Below are positions 16,689 through 25,348 of a DNA stretch of 64,000 bases, in pieces. Source of the DNA: Rossellomorea aquimaris (GTDB taxonomy: Bacteria > Bacillota > Bacilli > Bacillales > Bacillaceae_B). The stretch covers positions 868,001 to 932,000 of the forward strand of contig NZ_JAIVAR010000001.1 of NCBI RefSeq assembly GCF_020171925.1, given 5' to 3'. The notes under the pieces are model-generated. The model ran no database searches. It saw only the letters and a list, made by a program, of their open reading frames with translations, and had not been told where the DNA came from. The position numbers and the translations under genes are program-made. How positions within the stretch are numbered: position 1 is the first letter of the stretch; every line of letters begins with the position of its first letter.

Positions 16689-17353
16689 GCCTATTCACTC
16701 CTTTCGTTACCTGCATATTGTTTTTGCTACTGCCTGATCATGTTATAGGTTCTTCTTTTAATAGCTACGAATAGGATTGGAAAAAGTTTCAAAAAAATAG
16801 GGGCAGTATGGCTTCAAGAGCTTTTTAAAATCTTGCCGCCCTCCCGTTGTCGCCGGAATGATACCTGTTTAGGTATTAAAAGCCGTCAGAGTAAGGTTTT
16901 GATAATATATTTCTATTTTTGATAATAAATGGGTCGGTTTTAATAAAATATCCAATATTTTGATAATAAGATAGCCACTTTTGATAATATACATATTCTT
17001 GCACCCCATAATACCCTCAACGACTGCACTAAAATGCTTAATGAATGAGAACATAGACAAGGATTCCTAGTGAAACATGTCAAAATGACTGAAATCCTAA
17101 TGAAAAATCAAAATATAAATCAGTTTTACGACTAGCTTCACTATCATCTAGTACGAGTGAGTCAGTGAATGGCTCATTCCCCAACGACTCCAGGTGAAGG
17201 GAGCCTTACACTTTAACTAGACAACAGAAAATTGAAACGATACCCCCGTAACTAAAACGTTTTCGCCTCGTGGAAACAGACGGAAGACTACAAAATGCTT
17301 AGATTCCCCTTTTATGGTAAAATTAAGAAAATTACAAACAAAGGGTGAAGTCA
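16689..17353. other. Intergenic region with GATAA array 3
   Basis: 665 bp. It contains the array at 16897-16992 and its degenerate C-rich flank to about 17025. No supported gene. The right part should carry the promoter of the lipoprotein gene at 17354. Confidence 0.5.
16897..16992. repeat. Array 3 of five TTTTGATAA units at 20-21 bp
   Basis: Cores fall at 16901, 16921, 16942 (A replaces G), 16962 and 16983. Units read GATAATATATTTC, GATAATAAATGGG, AATAAAATATCC, GATAATAAGATAG and GATAATATACAT. As in arrays 1 and 2, there are exactly five units with a mean step of 20.5 bp, and a C-rich AATACCCTCAA flank follows. Confidence 0.88.
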
Positions 17354-18316
17354 GTGAAGAATTTTTGGTTACTATTCGCAGTAATTCTCATCATGGGTGC
17401 CTTGAGTGCCTGCTCAGAGGATATTCCCGAAGCGAAGGAATTTAAGGTAGCGCATAACGGTCAAACATTGACTGTGATCCCGCTTTATGATCACATTTTG
17501 GACTATACATCAGAAGCGAAGGGCAAGACGAAAGAGGAAAAAAAGGCGTTGTATCTTGAAAAAGTCATTCTGCCTTTCCAGGAAATTGCCGAAGAGCACG
17601 GAATCGATACGCGAGCCAATTATCTCGCCTTTTTGAACGGAGATACCGATATTGATCAATTGGAGAAAAACACGATTGCTTTACTGAAGAAGCAGGATGA
17701 AATGGAGACCCTTGTGAAAGAGGCGTTTACGAAATCCTCTGAAGAGTTGCCTGGGAAGGATAAATCCATGTTCCTGGTGCCCGTCAATGTCGAATTCTCA
17801 TCAATCATTAAGAAAATGGAAGGCTCTACAGGCGTCACGTTCACTGAAGACTTTATGTTGCTTCAAACCGATCCCTCTTACAAAAAGGATGCGTTTAAAA
17901 ACACGGTCGCCCATGAATATTTTCATTCAGTGGACATGGAAGACCAAAGCGACGGACAGTCCACGGTATTCGACTTCATCGTCATGGAAGGAAAAGCCGA
18001 CTCGTTCGCCCGGATCATCTATCCTGATCACATCTCCCCTTGGACTGAGCCCTTGTCGGCAGCAGAAAAGGAAAAGGTCTTCGATCATCTGAGTGGAAAT
18101 CTTGATTCATTCGACCTTAAGGAGTACCAAACCCTTTTTGCCGGAGTCCCGTCAAAAGGCATTCCCCTCTGGTCGAACTATCGAATTGGCTTTGAAATCA
18201 TGCAGGATTACTTATCTTCCCATCCTGATATGACGCCGAAGGAATGGGTATTAACTAGCAGTAAGGAGACATTGGAGAACTCTCCTTATAAAGAGGCGTT
18301 GATACCGGGAGAATAG
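17354..18316 (+). CDS. Lipoprotein with DUF2268-type zinc protease motif
   Basis: About 320 residues. I start it at GTG 17354 (AAGGGTG 6 bp upstream); an in-frame GTG three codons earlier overlaps that site. A signal peptide ends in a lipobox, LSAC, at about residues 17-20. HEYFH (about 188-192) is an HExxH zinc site, and EGKADSFA about 20 residues later supplies a likely third ligand. It is probably a membrane-anchored peptidase facing the wall. Related Bacillus DUF2268 proteins are predicted Zn-dependent proteases; none has a known target as far as I recall. Confidence 0.85.
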   Translation: MKNFWLLFAVILIMGALSACSEDIPEAKEFKVAHNGQTLTVIPLYDHILDYTSEAKGKTKEEKKALYLEKVILPFQEIAEEHGIDTRANYLAFLNGDTDIDQLEKNTIALLKKQDEMETLVKEAFTKSSEELPGKDKSMFLVPVNVEFSSIIKKMEGSTGVTFTEDFMLLQTDPSYKKDAFKNTVAHEYFHSVDMEDQSDGQSTVFDFIVMEGKADSFARIIYPDHISPWTEPLSAAEKEKVFDHLSGNLDSFDLKEYQTLFAGVPSKGIPLWSNYRIGFEIMQDYLSSHPDMTPKEWVLTSSKETLENSPYKEALIPGE

Positions 18317-18670
18317 TGAAAGGGTGGATTAGTAAGAGTTACGCTGGGACGGTTCACAACCTACTTTTTTACTAACCTATGAAGAGTGCGAAAAGTAGAG
18401 CGAGCCGTTCCTATACACTTAGGAGGGTCACATTGAAGAGTGAAAAGATACTAGATAAATAGAAATCACTAGAAACATCCGCCTTGCTACCATCCTCTTA
18501 CTATCTTTCATCTACTAATTTGAAGATCACATTGATTGAAAATAATTCAAGCAGATCAGACATTTTTAACTTTTGTTTGCTTTTCCCCACTTCTTATCCT
18601 TTGATAATAAAGCTCCCCACATATCCACCTCTTATATACCCCCTAACACGTTACGATTAATTTCTGGTCC
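18317..18670. other. Intergenic region with degenerate repeats
   Basis: 354 bp. At 18346-18413 there is an imperfect GGGACGGTT ... AGCCGTTCC palindrome. At about 18560-18645 there is one GATAATAA unit (18603) followed by ATATACCCCCTA, which looks like a decayed copy of the GATAA array with its flank. No gene. Confidence 0.4.
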
Positions 18671-18811
18671 TTACGTCAGCCGCCTCTTTTTTTCTCCCAT
18701 CCGCCTACTAATCTCCTTTGATTGTTCCAAACTCTCCTCTATTTCTTCTATGATCTTGTTCACTCTTTGGTTCGCTTCTTTAAGAATGTCTTCCTTCTTT
18801 TTCCTACGCAC
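18671..18811 (-). CDS. 46-residue charged coiled-coil-like protein
   Basis: Starts at GTG 18811 with GAGAGGTG 6 bp upstream and ends at TAA 18671; the product begins VRRKKKEDILKEANQRVNKI. It is almost entirely charged helix. It lies 38 bp after the broken CPCC gene on the same strand. No family was recognised; a short conserved hypothetical protein is the safest call. Confidence 0.5.
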   Translation of the reverse strand: MRRKKKEDILKEANQRVNKIIEEIEESLEQSKEISRRMGEKKRRLT

Positions 18812-18849
18812 ATTAAACACCTCTCATTAGAGATAAGCCCTCAATATTC

Positions 18850-19217
18850 TTACAGTACCTGCATCTTATACAATTGATCTTCGGTAGAATATAGATCTTT
18901 CTCAATCGTTTTATATTCTACTGAATCTTGGACATGGCCCTCAATTTTTTCATACAAGCTCATTAGATCTTTTTTCAGTGTGATTTCTTTTTTAGTCGGC
19001 TCTTCATATTTTTCATCTCTTCGAAACATACTTAAATGCTTCATAAAATTTTCTCTCGCCTCGTTAAGAGATAGTCTTCATTTGGACCGAACAACACGTC
19101 GGATGCATCACTGGAATCTTGACCATCGTCTTCCCAATGGCAAAGTAAACAAATCTCAAAACGTCTCCGTTCATGTAATGTGGGATAATTGCAACAAGGA
19201 CATTTTACTCTTTTCAT
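18850..19217 (-). pseudogene. CPCC family cysteine-rich protein, frameshifted
   Basis: The first frame (19217-19041, start ATG with AAGGTG upstream) encodes MKRVKCPCCNYPTLHERRRF, then ICLLCHWEDDGQDSSDASDV and ends at YLLTRREKIL. The CPCC ... CxxCxWEDDGQD pattern is the signature of the CPCC (Cys_rich_CPCC) family. In the next frame ARENFMKHLSMFRRDEKYEE continues the protein to 18850. The family normally reads LTEARENF across this point, which a single inserted base near 19060 would restore. Either a true 1-nt frameshift or a sequencing error; together the frames would give about 122 residues. Confidence 0.8.
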
Positions 19218-19277
19218 CCAAACACCTTCTTTTTACTGTATCAATCTCATCTTGCTATTTAAAACCAACTACCCCAC

Positions 19278-20645
19278 TCACAACAACCCACAACGCTCCA
19301 ACACCACATACGCATACGTTGCAACCAAATCCTTACTATCATTTTTCAACACACAAACCTGTTCCACGTTCCGATCCACATGTCCCCATATACTATGGGG
19401 CACATGCCTCTCACATACGAGAATCACATCCGCCCTGCTCATCTTTCCGTCCAGGAGCTCATAACTCTCCTCGTAAGGATTATGTATGGAAACGGTACAT
19501 CCGTGCAGCTCAAGTCTGTGCTTGTAATCAGACAAAAATCTTGATCCTATAATCAACACATTATAATTTCCGAATTTGGCATACTTCTTTTGTTGAGAAG
19601 CCCCTTTGTCCTTTGGTGCACGACTAGTTTCTTCACGAGTTGGCCTCTCCAGGTTAAAATGCTCGGTCAAGACGGCTTTCCCTTCATCGAGCATTGCCTT
19701 CACGGGCCTTTCATTCATTGATAGCATCTCTTCGGCAAGGGGGTATTTCAATGGATATTCGTTGCTTTCTGCATCTACAAAAACCCAATGATCCCCTCTG
19801 TCCGCTAAGTGACCCATCTTTTCTTTTCTGAAAGGACGGCTCAATTCCGCCTCATCTGTAAGCAACCTCGTACGGAAAGACAACAATCCTACTCTCCTCA
19901 TCATGGCATGAAAGACATTGTGACCTCCTCTGTAAAAATACTTGATGTTTCCGGGGGTAATGAAGCTTTCGAGCAGCGCAAGCAGTTCAGGCAGTTGCTC
20001 CCTCTTCAGATTGGTCTTCATAAACTTCATCAAGTACATCGGATCCTTGATCGTCTTTTCTTCCAAGCGTTTATACTGATCCAGTTCCCTTGAGAGCTTC
20101 TCAATGTCCGTTCTCATCCCGCCATATTCCTGCTCCTTCAACAAGTCATAGTTCTCCAGCTTTTGACGGTACTGTTGATTGCTTTCCTTCAGCTGCTTCA
20201 CCTGTTGAGCAAGATCAGCTCTGCGATTTCCTTTCTTATTCTTCTTGCTTTTCTCTCTTTCCAGATGCTCGATTACCTTTTCAGCTCGATCAGCTCTTGC
20301 CTTTTCCTGCTCATATGCCGTTTGCAGGCTGTTTTCTTTCACTTTAAAAGCGCCCTCTACCTCACCAAGCTTCTCCTTAAGCTCCCAATTCTCACGCTTC
20401 AAACTGTCAGCCTTACTATTCGTAGACCGCATCTCCTTTTTCAGCTTCTGGTTCAGCCGCTTCTGTTCATCGTATTTCTTTTGAAGCTTCTTCAACTCTG
20501 TTCGAAGGTTTTTGCTGCGCTGTTCTGAATTCACCTTCTTCGCTTCAACTTCAATTGGTTGATCCGTTCTGTCTACCTGTTTTTCTTTTATTTGTTGAAG
20601 GAGCTTTGATGTTCGCTTTGCTCGTTCTTGTTTATTCGATTCCAT
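19278..20645 (-). CDS. Coiled-coil protein with DUF2325-like C-terminal domain
   Basis: 455 residues. Residues 1-180 are a long charged coiled coil (KKLQKKYDEQKRLNQKLKKE and similar heptads). A mixed central part follows, and from about 365 there is a small Rossmann-like domain, NVLIIGSRFLSDYKHRLELH, with ADVILVCERHVPHSIWGHV. That order of strands, an S/G-rich loop and a late histidine resembles DUF2325. Function unknown; cytoplasmic by composition. It is the last gene before a 60-bp gap to the CPCC gene on the same strand. Confidence 0.65.
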   Translation of the reverse strand: MESNKQERAKRTSKLLQQIKEKQVDRTDQPIEVEAKKVNSEQRSKNLRTELKKLQKKYDEQKRLNQKLKKEMRSTNSKADSLKRENWELKEKLGEVEGAFKVKENSLQTAYEQEKARADRAEKVIEHLEREKSKKNKKGNRRADLAQQVKQLKESNQQYRQKLENYDLLKEQEYGGMRTDIEKLSRELDQYKRLEEKTIKDPMYLMKFMKTNLKREQLPELLALLESFITPGNIKYFYRGGHNVFHAMMRRVGLLSFRTRLLTDEAELSRPFRKEKMGHLADRGDHWVFVDAESNEYPLKYPLAEEMLSMNERPVKAMLDEGKAVLTEHFNLERPTREETSRAPKDKGASQQKKYAKFGNYNVLIIGSRFLSDYKHRLELHGCTVSIHNPYEESYELLDGKMSRADVILVCERHVPHSIWGHVDRNVEQVCVLKNDSKDLVATYAYVVLERCGLL

Positions 20646-21011
20646 TTTTCCCTTTAGGTCTGTTTGATGAGATTTATGGTACAGAGTTGATCAACCTCCC
20701 GATAAAACATACGTTCGTACTACCTAGTAAAATAATACCATATTTCTCATCTTCATTTCCAGAAAAAAGAGACACTTCATTGTGTTGAAGTATCTCTTCT
20801 TATACCATGATCGTTCAACACAAGTTCAGGGAGAATGAGTTTGATATATTTTAGATTTGAAGTGGAAAGGGCTGTTACTGTTGAACGGATTTCCACCGGA
20901 ACGGCAGAATTAGCCGTTATGCCACACAATTCAATATGGGCAGTTCAAGCGGTTTCACCATATTAATATCACTTTAGACACTAACCTCTTATTTTTCTTA
21001 TACAGAGCTTC
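20646..21011. other. Intergenic region
   Basis: 366 bp between two minus-strand genes. It contains the hairpin at 20767-20798 and presumably the promoter of the coiled-coil gene near 20650-20740. No gene found. Confidence 0.4.
20767..20798 (-). terminator. Hairpin with flanking A/T tracts
   Basis: AAGAGACACTTCA and TGAAGTATCTCTT form a 13-bp stem with one mismatch and are followed on the minus strand by TTTTTT. It could end the transcript from the 21012 gene. Confidence 0.7.
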
Positions 21012-21275
21012 CTACACTTTGGTGAATTTTATAAAATAGGTTTGGATAAGTGTAAAAAGACCAAAACCGAGAAGGATGCCTCCAGAAACGACAAAGTTAT
21101 TTATATAGCTTTCTATTCTAATATGAAACATCGCAGTATCCGCAGTCCCCTGTTTCATTAGCCAATTGTCAGCCATTGATGAGCCAAAGTACGTACTGAA
21201 GAACAAAAGGATTAACCCGATACCAACTAATGTAACTCCAATCGTTACAAACCCATTGAATTGATCTTTTGTCAT
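21012..21275 (-). CDS. Small two-helix membrane protein
   Basis: 87 residues with hydrophobic helices at about 8-29 and 54-78. The intervening loop, YFGSSMADNWLMKQGTADTA, probably faces outside. GGAAGGAACT precedes the ATG. No family recognised. The neighbour to the right is a damaged lipoprotein gene on the same strand. Confidence 0.65.
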   Translation of the reverse strand: MTKDQFNGFVTIGVTLVGIGLILLFFSTYFGSSMADNWLMKQGTADTAMFHIRIESYINNFVVSGGILLGFGLFTLIQTYFIKFTKV

Positions 21276-21408
21276 ATAGTTCCTTCCTCCGCTTACATAA
21301 AGTTTATAGCTCTTTCTCTCTAATTACCTTCATAGATAAACCTTGCCAATCATGTAAGAACGACAATACCTGATCTACTGTTACAGCTCCTTCTAACGGA
21401 AAATTGTT

Positions 21409-21792
21409 TTATTCTGTTGGTACAAAACCAATCACTTCTTTATCATCTAGGTCGACAAAAATTGCAGGAACTCCTCTTAAATTGTCTTCTTTAGATTCAA
21501 AAGAAACCATTAACACCTCATCCATCTGAGGCTCACCATCCAACATATGACCATCACTTGTGTCTGTCACCTTTACTGAGGCATTTCTCCAATTTCCTTT
21601 GGCCGATTCATCCCACCCTTTTTTCTTGACGAACTCCCACGCAACCTTAATTTCAGATTGGTATTTCTCATTTTCTTTATCGTTCTTGACGTTCTCTACT
21701 TCTGGTTTAGAACGATCTTCTGTTTGAGGTGAACACCCGATTAAATCGGAACACAGAGCAATTATCGCAAAACCTATTGCTAATCTATTGAT
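21409..21792 (-). pseudogene. Lipoprotein gene with ATC in place of the start codon
   Basis: An open frame of 128 codons has no ATG, GTG or TTG near its beginning. With the ATC at 21792 as first codon it reads (M)NRLAIGFAIIALCSDLIGC, a textbook lipoprotein signal with lipobox LIGC. GGGAG lies 9 bp upstream at the right distance. The rest ends in DLDDKEVIGFVPTE and keeps an intact frame. Either the start codon mutated from ATG to ATC or a rare AUC start is used. Family unknown; the mature part is charged and soluble. Confidence 0.7.
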
Positions 21793-21927
21793 AGGTAGTC
21801 ACTCCCGATATGTATAGATTTAAAGAATTAACGGAATCCATCTATAACATTATACCAATTATTTCAAAATGTATGATGGAACTCAATACGCTTTTCCGTT
21901 CAAAACAAGTCTACCCTTGTCTACTTT

Positions 21928-21941
21928 TGTAAGCGCATACA
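21928..21941. promoter_or_regulatory. cre box (CcpA site) upstream of lipase-like gene
   Basis: TGTAAGCGCATACA matches the cre consensus TGWAANCGNTNWCA at all but one position and is nearly palindromic. It lies about 20 bp upstream of the proposed -35 element, a position associated with CcpA activation and not repression in known Bacillus promoters. An identical 14-mer occurs at 34422. Confidence 0.7.
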
Positions 21942-21959
21942 TTTTCCTTCGACAATGTA

Positions 21960-21987
21960 TTGAAAATTCAGATTATTGACTTATACT
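21960..21987 (+). promoter_or_regulatory. Putative sigma-A promoter of lipase-like gene
   Basis: TTGAAA (21960-21965) and TATACT (21982-21987) with a 16-bp spacer, about 40 bp ahead of the TTG start codon. Start of transcription would be near 21994. Confidence 0.5.
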
Positions 21988-22028
21988 GAATAATGTAATC
22001 AAAAATATGATAGTCGGAGGTTGATCGT

Positions 22029-23135
22029 TTGAAGAAATTCCGCCATCTTTTCCTCAGTCTGTTGGTCCTGTTCGTTCTGGTTCCTTGGTTTCCTGCAACA
22101 ACGTTCGCTGCATATGATGGACAAACCCTGGACACAGGTATTTACTGGTTCGGTTCCGGGAATGTTTCACAAAAGTATACTAGCGGACAATCGAACCCCT
22201 ACTTCAATGCAAGCAAACCCACTGTCATCTATATACACGGATGGCAAAATGGTTCGACTGCAACTCTGTCACGCGAATCATTCAATCCAAAACACAATGA
22301 CCCTTTGAATGGCCCGGACGTGAATACGGTGGACTATTGGGTGTCAAAAGGGTGGAACATTGGGATTTTCTACTGGAGTCAGCTCGCTGATGAAATGGAA
22401 GTGAAGGATGCGGAAGCAAAAATTTGGTCAACATCAGGACCCAAGGGCATGCGTTGGCGCAAGAAAGACGGAACTTATAGCACAGACGGAGCACCAACGG
22501 TTTCAGCTGCGCAATTGTTTGTAAATACATACAAACAAGCCATGCAGGGCTTCACGGGAAGTGAGGTCCGACTTGCAGGACATTCGCTTGGAAGTCAAAT
22601 GGTCACAAATAGCGCGAAATTGATCAGTGACCAAGTCGACAGCGGCACGATCCCGACAAACCTGAGACCAAAGCGCGTAGCTTTACTGGATCCATTTTGG
22701 TCGAAAGATGGGAAAAGCTACTTAGGCGGGAAATGGACTGGAGAGGTTTCTCGTGAATATGTGACACAACTGAAAACAAAAGGCGTCGTCTTTGAACAAT
22801 ACAAGTCTAGTGCCATTACCGATGTAGGAATCGGGGACAGCAATAACGGCATGATCCAACTCACTGCGTTTGCCGAGCTGAAACCATGGTATATTTCAGC
22901 CTTTGACCAAGTCGGCAAGCACGGTGCCGCGAGAGATTGGTACTTCTACTCCATGGGCTCCGCTGCACCTGCTGAAATCAAAAATGGAGTGGCTACAGGG
23001 CTCGCGGGACCTTCTGCATCTACGCTTACAACTCGCATACAGACGATGATGAACTCGAGCTACAGATGGTACCAGAATGCAGGTCAATTCAGCTCGAATC
23101 CGTCTGATGATAAGTTTGAAGTGGTGGCTCGTTAA
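22029..23135 (+). CDS. Secreted lipase-like alpha/beta hydrolase
   Basis: 368 residues from a TTG start preceded by CGGAGG. A Sec signal peptide covers about 1-28 (hydrophobic SLLVLFVLVPWFPA, cleavage near TTFA-AYDG). PTVIYIHGWQNGS (about 64-76) is the oxyanion strand and GHSLGS (about 187-192) the nucleophile elbow, resembling pancreatic-lipase-type folds. An Asp in LLDPFW and a later His (VGKHGAARDW) may complete the triad. Predicted extracellular ester hydrolase. A cre box upstream suggests control by carbon status. Confidence 0.8.
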   Translation: MKKFRHLFLSLLVLFVLVPWFPATTFAAYDGQTLDTGIYWFGSGNVSQKYTSGQSNPYFNASKPTVIYIHGWQNGSTATLSRESFNPKHNDPLNGPDVNTVDYWVSKGWNIGIFYWSQLADEMEVKDAEAKIWSTSGPKGMRWRKKDGTYSTDGAPTVSAAQLFVNTYKQAMQGFTGSEVRLAGHSLGSQMVTNSAKLISDQVDSGTIPTNLRPKRVALLDPFWSKDGKSYLGGKWTGEVSREYVTQLKTKGVVFEQYKSSAITDVGIGDSNNGMIQLTAFAELKPWYISAFDQVGKHGAARDWYFYSMGSAAPAEIKNGVATGLAGPSASTLTTRIQTMMNSSYRWYQNAGQFSSNPSDDKFEVVAR

Positions 23136-23190
23136 GGTAGATTGTAGTTCACTGTGGTAGACGCTACAGTGTTGTGCAGCACATTCAAAA

Positions 23191-23231
23191 AAGGTGTCGT
23201 CCTTCTCTTACCTAGAGATAGACGACACCTT
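23191..23231 (-). terminator. Terminator between convergent genes
   Basis: AAGGTGTCGTC / GACGACACCTT is an 11-bp perfect stem; six T residues follow on the minus strand. It overlaps the end of the oxidoreductase gene and may also serve the lipase gene. Confidence 0.88.
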
Positions 23232-24712
23232 CACTTATGTTCCTTCATTATACTCCTCGCCGCATAATACCCACTAAGAGCCGAAGACAACGTTCCCGGC
23301 CCCGGAAAGACCTGTTCACCGACAATGTATAGCTGTGGCAGTGAAGACCGGACACTTTTCGGCTTGGTGATGGCATTTCGAACGGTGAGCGGAAAGCCCC
23401 CCACGCTCCTTTTTCCGATATAGCGCTCATAGGTCAGGGGAGTCCCCGCTTCCGCAAACAGCAGATTCTCTTTTACCGGGATGACCTTCTCGATCTCCTC
23501 GAGGATCTCTTCTGTGACCCTTTCCTTGATTTGCTTGTACTCATCCTCTGTATACCCCGACCAACTTTCTAATTCAGTATGCAGCGAAACCGTCATCATC
23601 ACTTCCCCTTCAACCGTTTCACCTTTCCGGTCAACAGCATGATTAAAGGTAACATAAACTGGCCCATGGGTGTTTGCCCGAAGATTGGGAGAATCCAGAC
23701 TCGGAACGATTTGATAAGCGAAAGGAAGTTTCCTGTCCTTTAACGAATCGCTCAACCCTTCCCTAGACAAAATGGCATCAATTCGAAAAGCCCCCCAGGA
23801 AAACTCGTCCTCGCTCTCATAGCTCGTTCCCTCCCCAAAGGAGATGCCCGAATTGTTGATCACAAAATCGAAGGTCGACGTACATTTGCGGCTTACTACA
23901 CTCCACTGTTTCCGGCTCTCTTCATACACAAGGCTTTCAACGGGAGACACTTTCACGATCTCGCCCCCGAGATCTTTAATCCGTTGTGCCAGTGCTTTTC
24001 CCAGCTGGCCCATGCCGTTCTCGATAAAAAAACTGCCTCTCCGGTAAATCGTCAGAGCGAGACTTGATGGAAGCAAGGCCGCCTCCCTCACATCCGTCTG
24101 CACCGCATCAAGAAGCTGGGAGTCCAGTAATTGACGCAGTGGTTCATACGAATCAAGATGATACTTCCTCATGAGGTCTTCCACTGTATACAGCGCATAT
24201 CGTGCCAAGCGGGCCATCGACCTTGGGTGCCGTACAGCGTGACGAGGCAAGCTTCCCAAGTCATATCGTTTCCTGATAGGCAGCGAAACCCCGCTTTCAG
24301 TCACAGCCAGGACATCGTCACTTATTCGTTGAAGGGTGTCCCAGAACCTTAGCACATCCTCACTTCTCGGATGAAATGCTTCCGTCAGTTCCTGTTCCCA
24401 CATCGCTGGACTTTTAACAATCGAAACCTTTCCTTCCGGCAAAACGACATCCATGGGATGGAGCAGTTCTTCCGCAGGCAGGTCGATATCCAGCTCGTTC
24501 AACAAGGTCCTCAACAAGCCCTTTTCCTCCAACCCGAACGCAATCGTTGCGCCTGTCGGAAACTTCCGGCCACTCCGAACATACCATCCCGCTGAACCAC
24601 CAACGGTCGTGGCCTTCTCAAGGACCGTCACCTTATACCCCGCTTTCGCCAAATAGGCAGCCGCCGTTAATCCACCTACGCCTGCACCAATTATACAAAC
24701 CGACTTAGACAT
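23231..24712 (-). CDS. Phytoene-desaturase/carotenoid-isomerase-like FAD oxidoreductase
   Basis: 493 residues. The N-terminal dinucleotide fold CIIGAGVGGLTAAAYLAKAG (6-25) with EKATTVGGSAG is the CrtI/CrtISO signature, and the C-terminal FAD motif lies in LYIVGEQVFPGPGTLSSALS (about 463-482). Such enzymes desaturate or isomerise polyenes or act on retinol-like substrates at the membrane. No other carotenoid gene is adjacent, so the substrate is uncertain. It stands alone between two convergent or divergent neighbours. Confidence 0.85.
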   Translation of the reverse strand: MSKSVCIIGAGVGGLTAAAYLAKAGYKVTVLEKATTVGGSAGWYVRSGRKFPTGATIAFGLEEKGLLRTLLNELDIDLPAEELLHPMDVVLPEGKVSIVKSPAMWEQELTEAFHPRSEDVLRFWDTLQRISDDVLAVTESGVSLPIRKRYDLGSLPRHAVRHPRSMARLARYALYTVEDLMRKYHLDSYEPLRQLLDSQLLDAVQTDVREAALLPSSLALTIYRRGSFFIENGMGQLGKALAQRIKDLGGEIVKVSPVESLVYEESRKQWSVVSRKCTSTFDFVINNSGISFGEGTSYESEDEFSWGAFRIDAILSREGLSDSLKDRKLPFAYQIVPSLDSPNLRANTHGPVYVTFNHAVDRKGETVEGEVMMTVSLHTELESWSGYTEDEYKQIKERVTEEILEEIEKVIPVKENLLFAEAGTPLTYERYIGKRSVGGFPLTVRNAITKPKSVRSSLPQLYIVGEQVFPGPGTLSSALSGYYAARSIMKEHK

Positions 24713-24948
24713 GGGATCACCTCCGTTCCTTGCTTACCGCACGCAATGTTCGTTGCCATCATTATACCCTTAATGACATGGGATGATAAAAATGAAGGTG
24801 TTGCTGATGTGCTGACTCTTTACCTGTCCCAATGAAGTCATTCACTCACAAGAATAGTTTCCCTAACAACCGGGCATAGTCCCTTATACCCCCCAAAAAA
24901 GCACCACCACATATATTTCCTAAAAACATATGTAAAAGAGGTGATCAG

Positions 24949-25116
24949 ATGAACCGCTGGTATTTCCCATTCACAGTTGGAGTCATTGTTTTTATCCTTT
25001 TACTCATGATCGGTAAGCACGACCTCACGTACATACTTCTATCGAGCGGAGGGATTACACTGGGATTCTTCCTTATGTATGTATTCAATAGAGGAAAAAG
25101 TAAAAGAGGGAATTAA
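24949..25116 (+). CDS. 55-residue two-helix membrane protein
   Basis: ATG at 24949 with AGAGGTGA upstream; the product begins MNRWYFPFTVGVIVFILLLM, has a second hydrophobic helix (about 28-46) and a basic tail ending KSKRGN. Too short for many gene finders, but start, composition and topology look real. No family recognised. Confidence 0.65.
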   Translation: MNRWYFPFTVGVIVFILLLMIGKHDLTYILLSSGGITLGFFLMYVFNRGKSKRGN

Positions 25117-25117
25117 A

Positions 25118-25160
25118 AAGGACGGCTCTTATGCTTTCTGAAGTAAGAGAACCGCCCCCA
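25118..25160. repeat. Dispersed GGACGG palindrome
   Basis: AGGACGGCTCTTA pairs with TAAGAGAACCGCCC with two mismatches around TGCTTTCTGAAG. It is directly downstream of the small membrane protein gene and may terminate it. A half copy (GGGGACGGTTCTTATGCTTC) lies at 25294. Confidence 0.65.
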
Positions 25161-25348
25161 TGCTGCCTTGTAGTTGCCAACATTATACCCTGGTTGACAT
25201 GAGATGTTAAAAGTGGAGTTGTTACGATGTGCTCATTCAATAATCCTAAAAAAAATAGAGACCTTTTCTTTTCCAGCTTTTAGAAACGTTAATGGGGACG
25301 GTTCTTATGCTTCCAAGTACGAGAAAAGCAAACAAGGACAGACCCCAG

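Noticed and set aside
16869-17060. Minus-strand frame over array 3
   Set aside because: Same reason. The peptide diverges wherever the repeat does, and no ribosome binding site is present.
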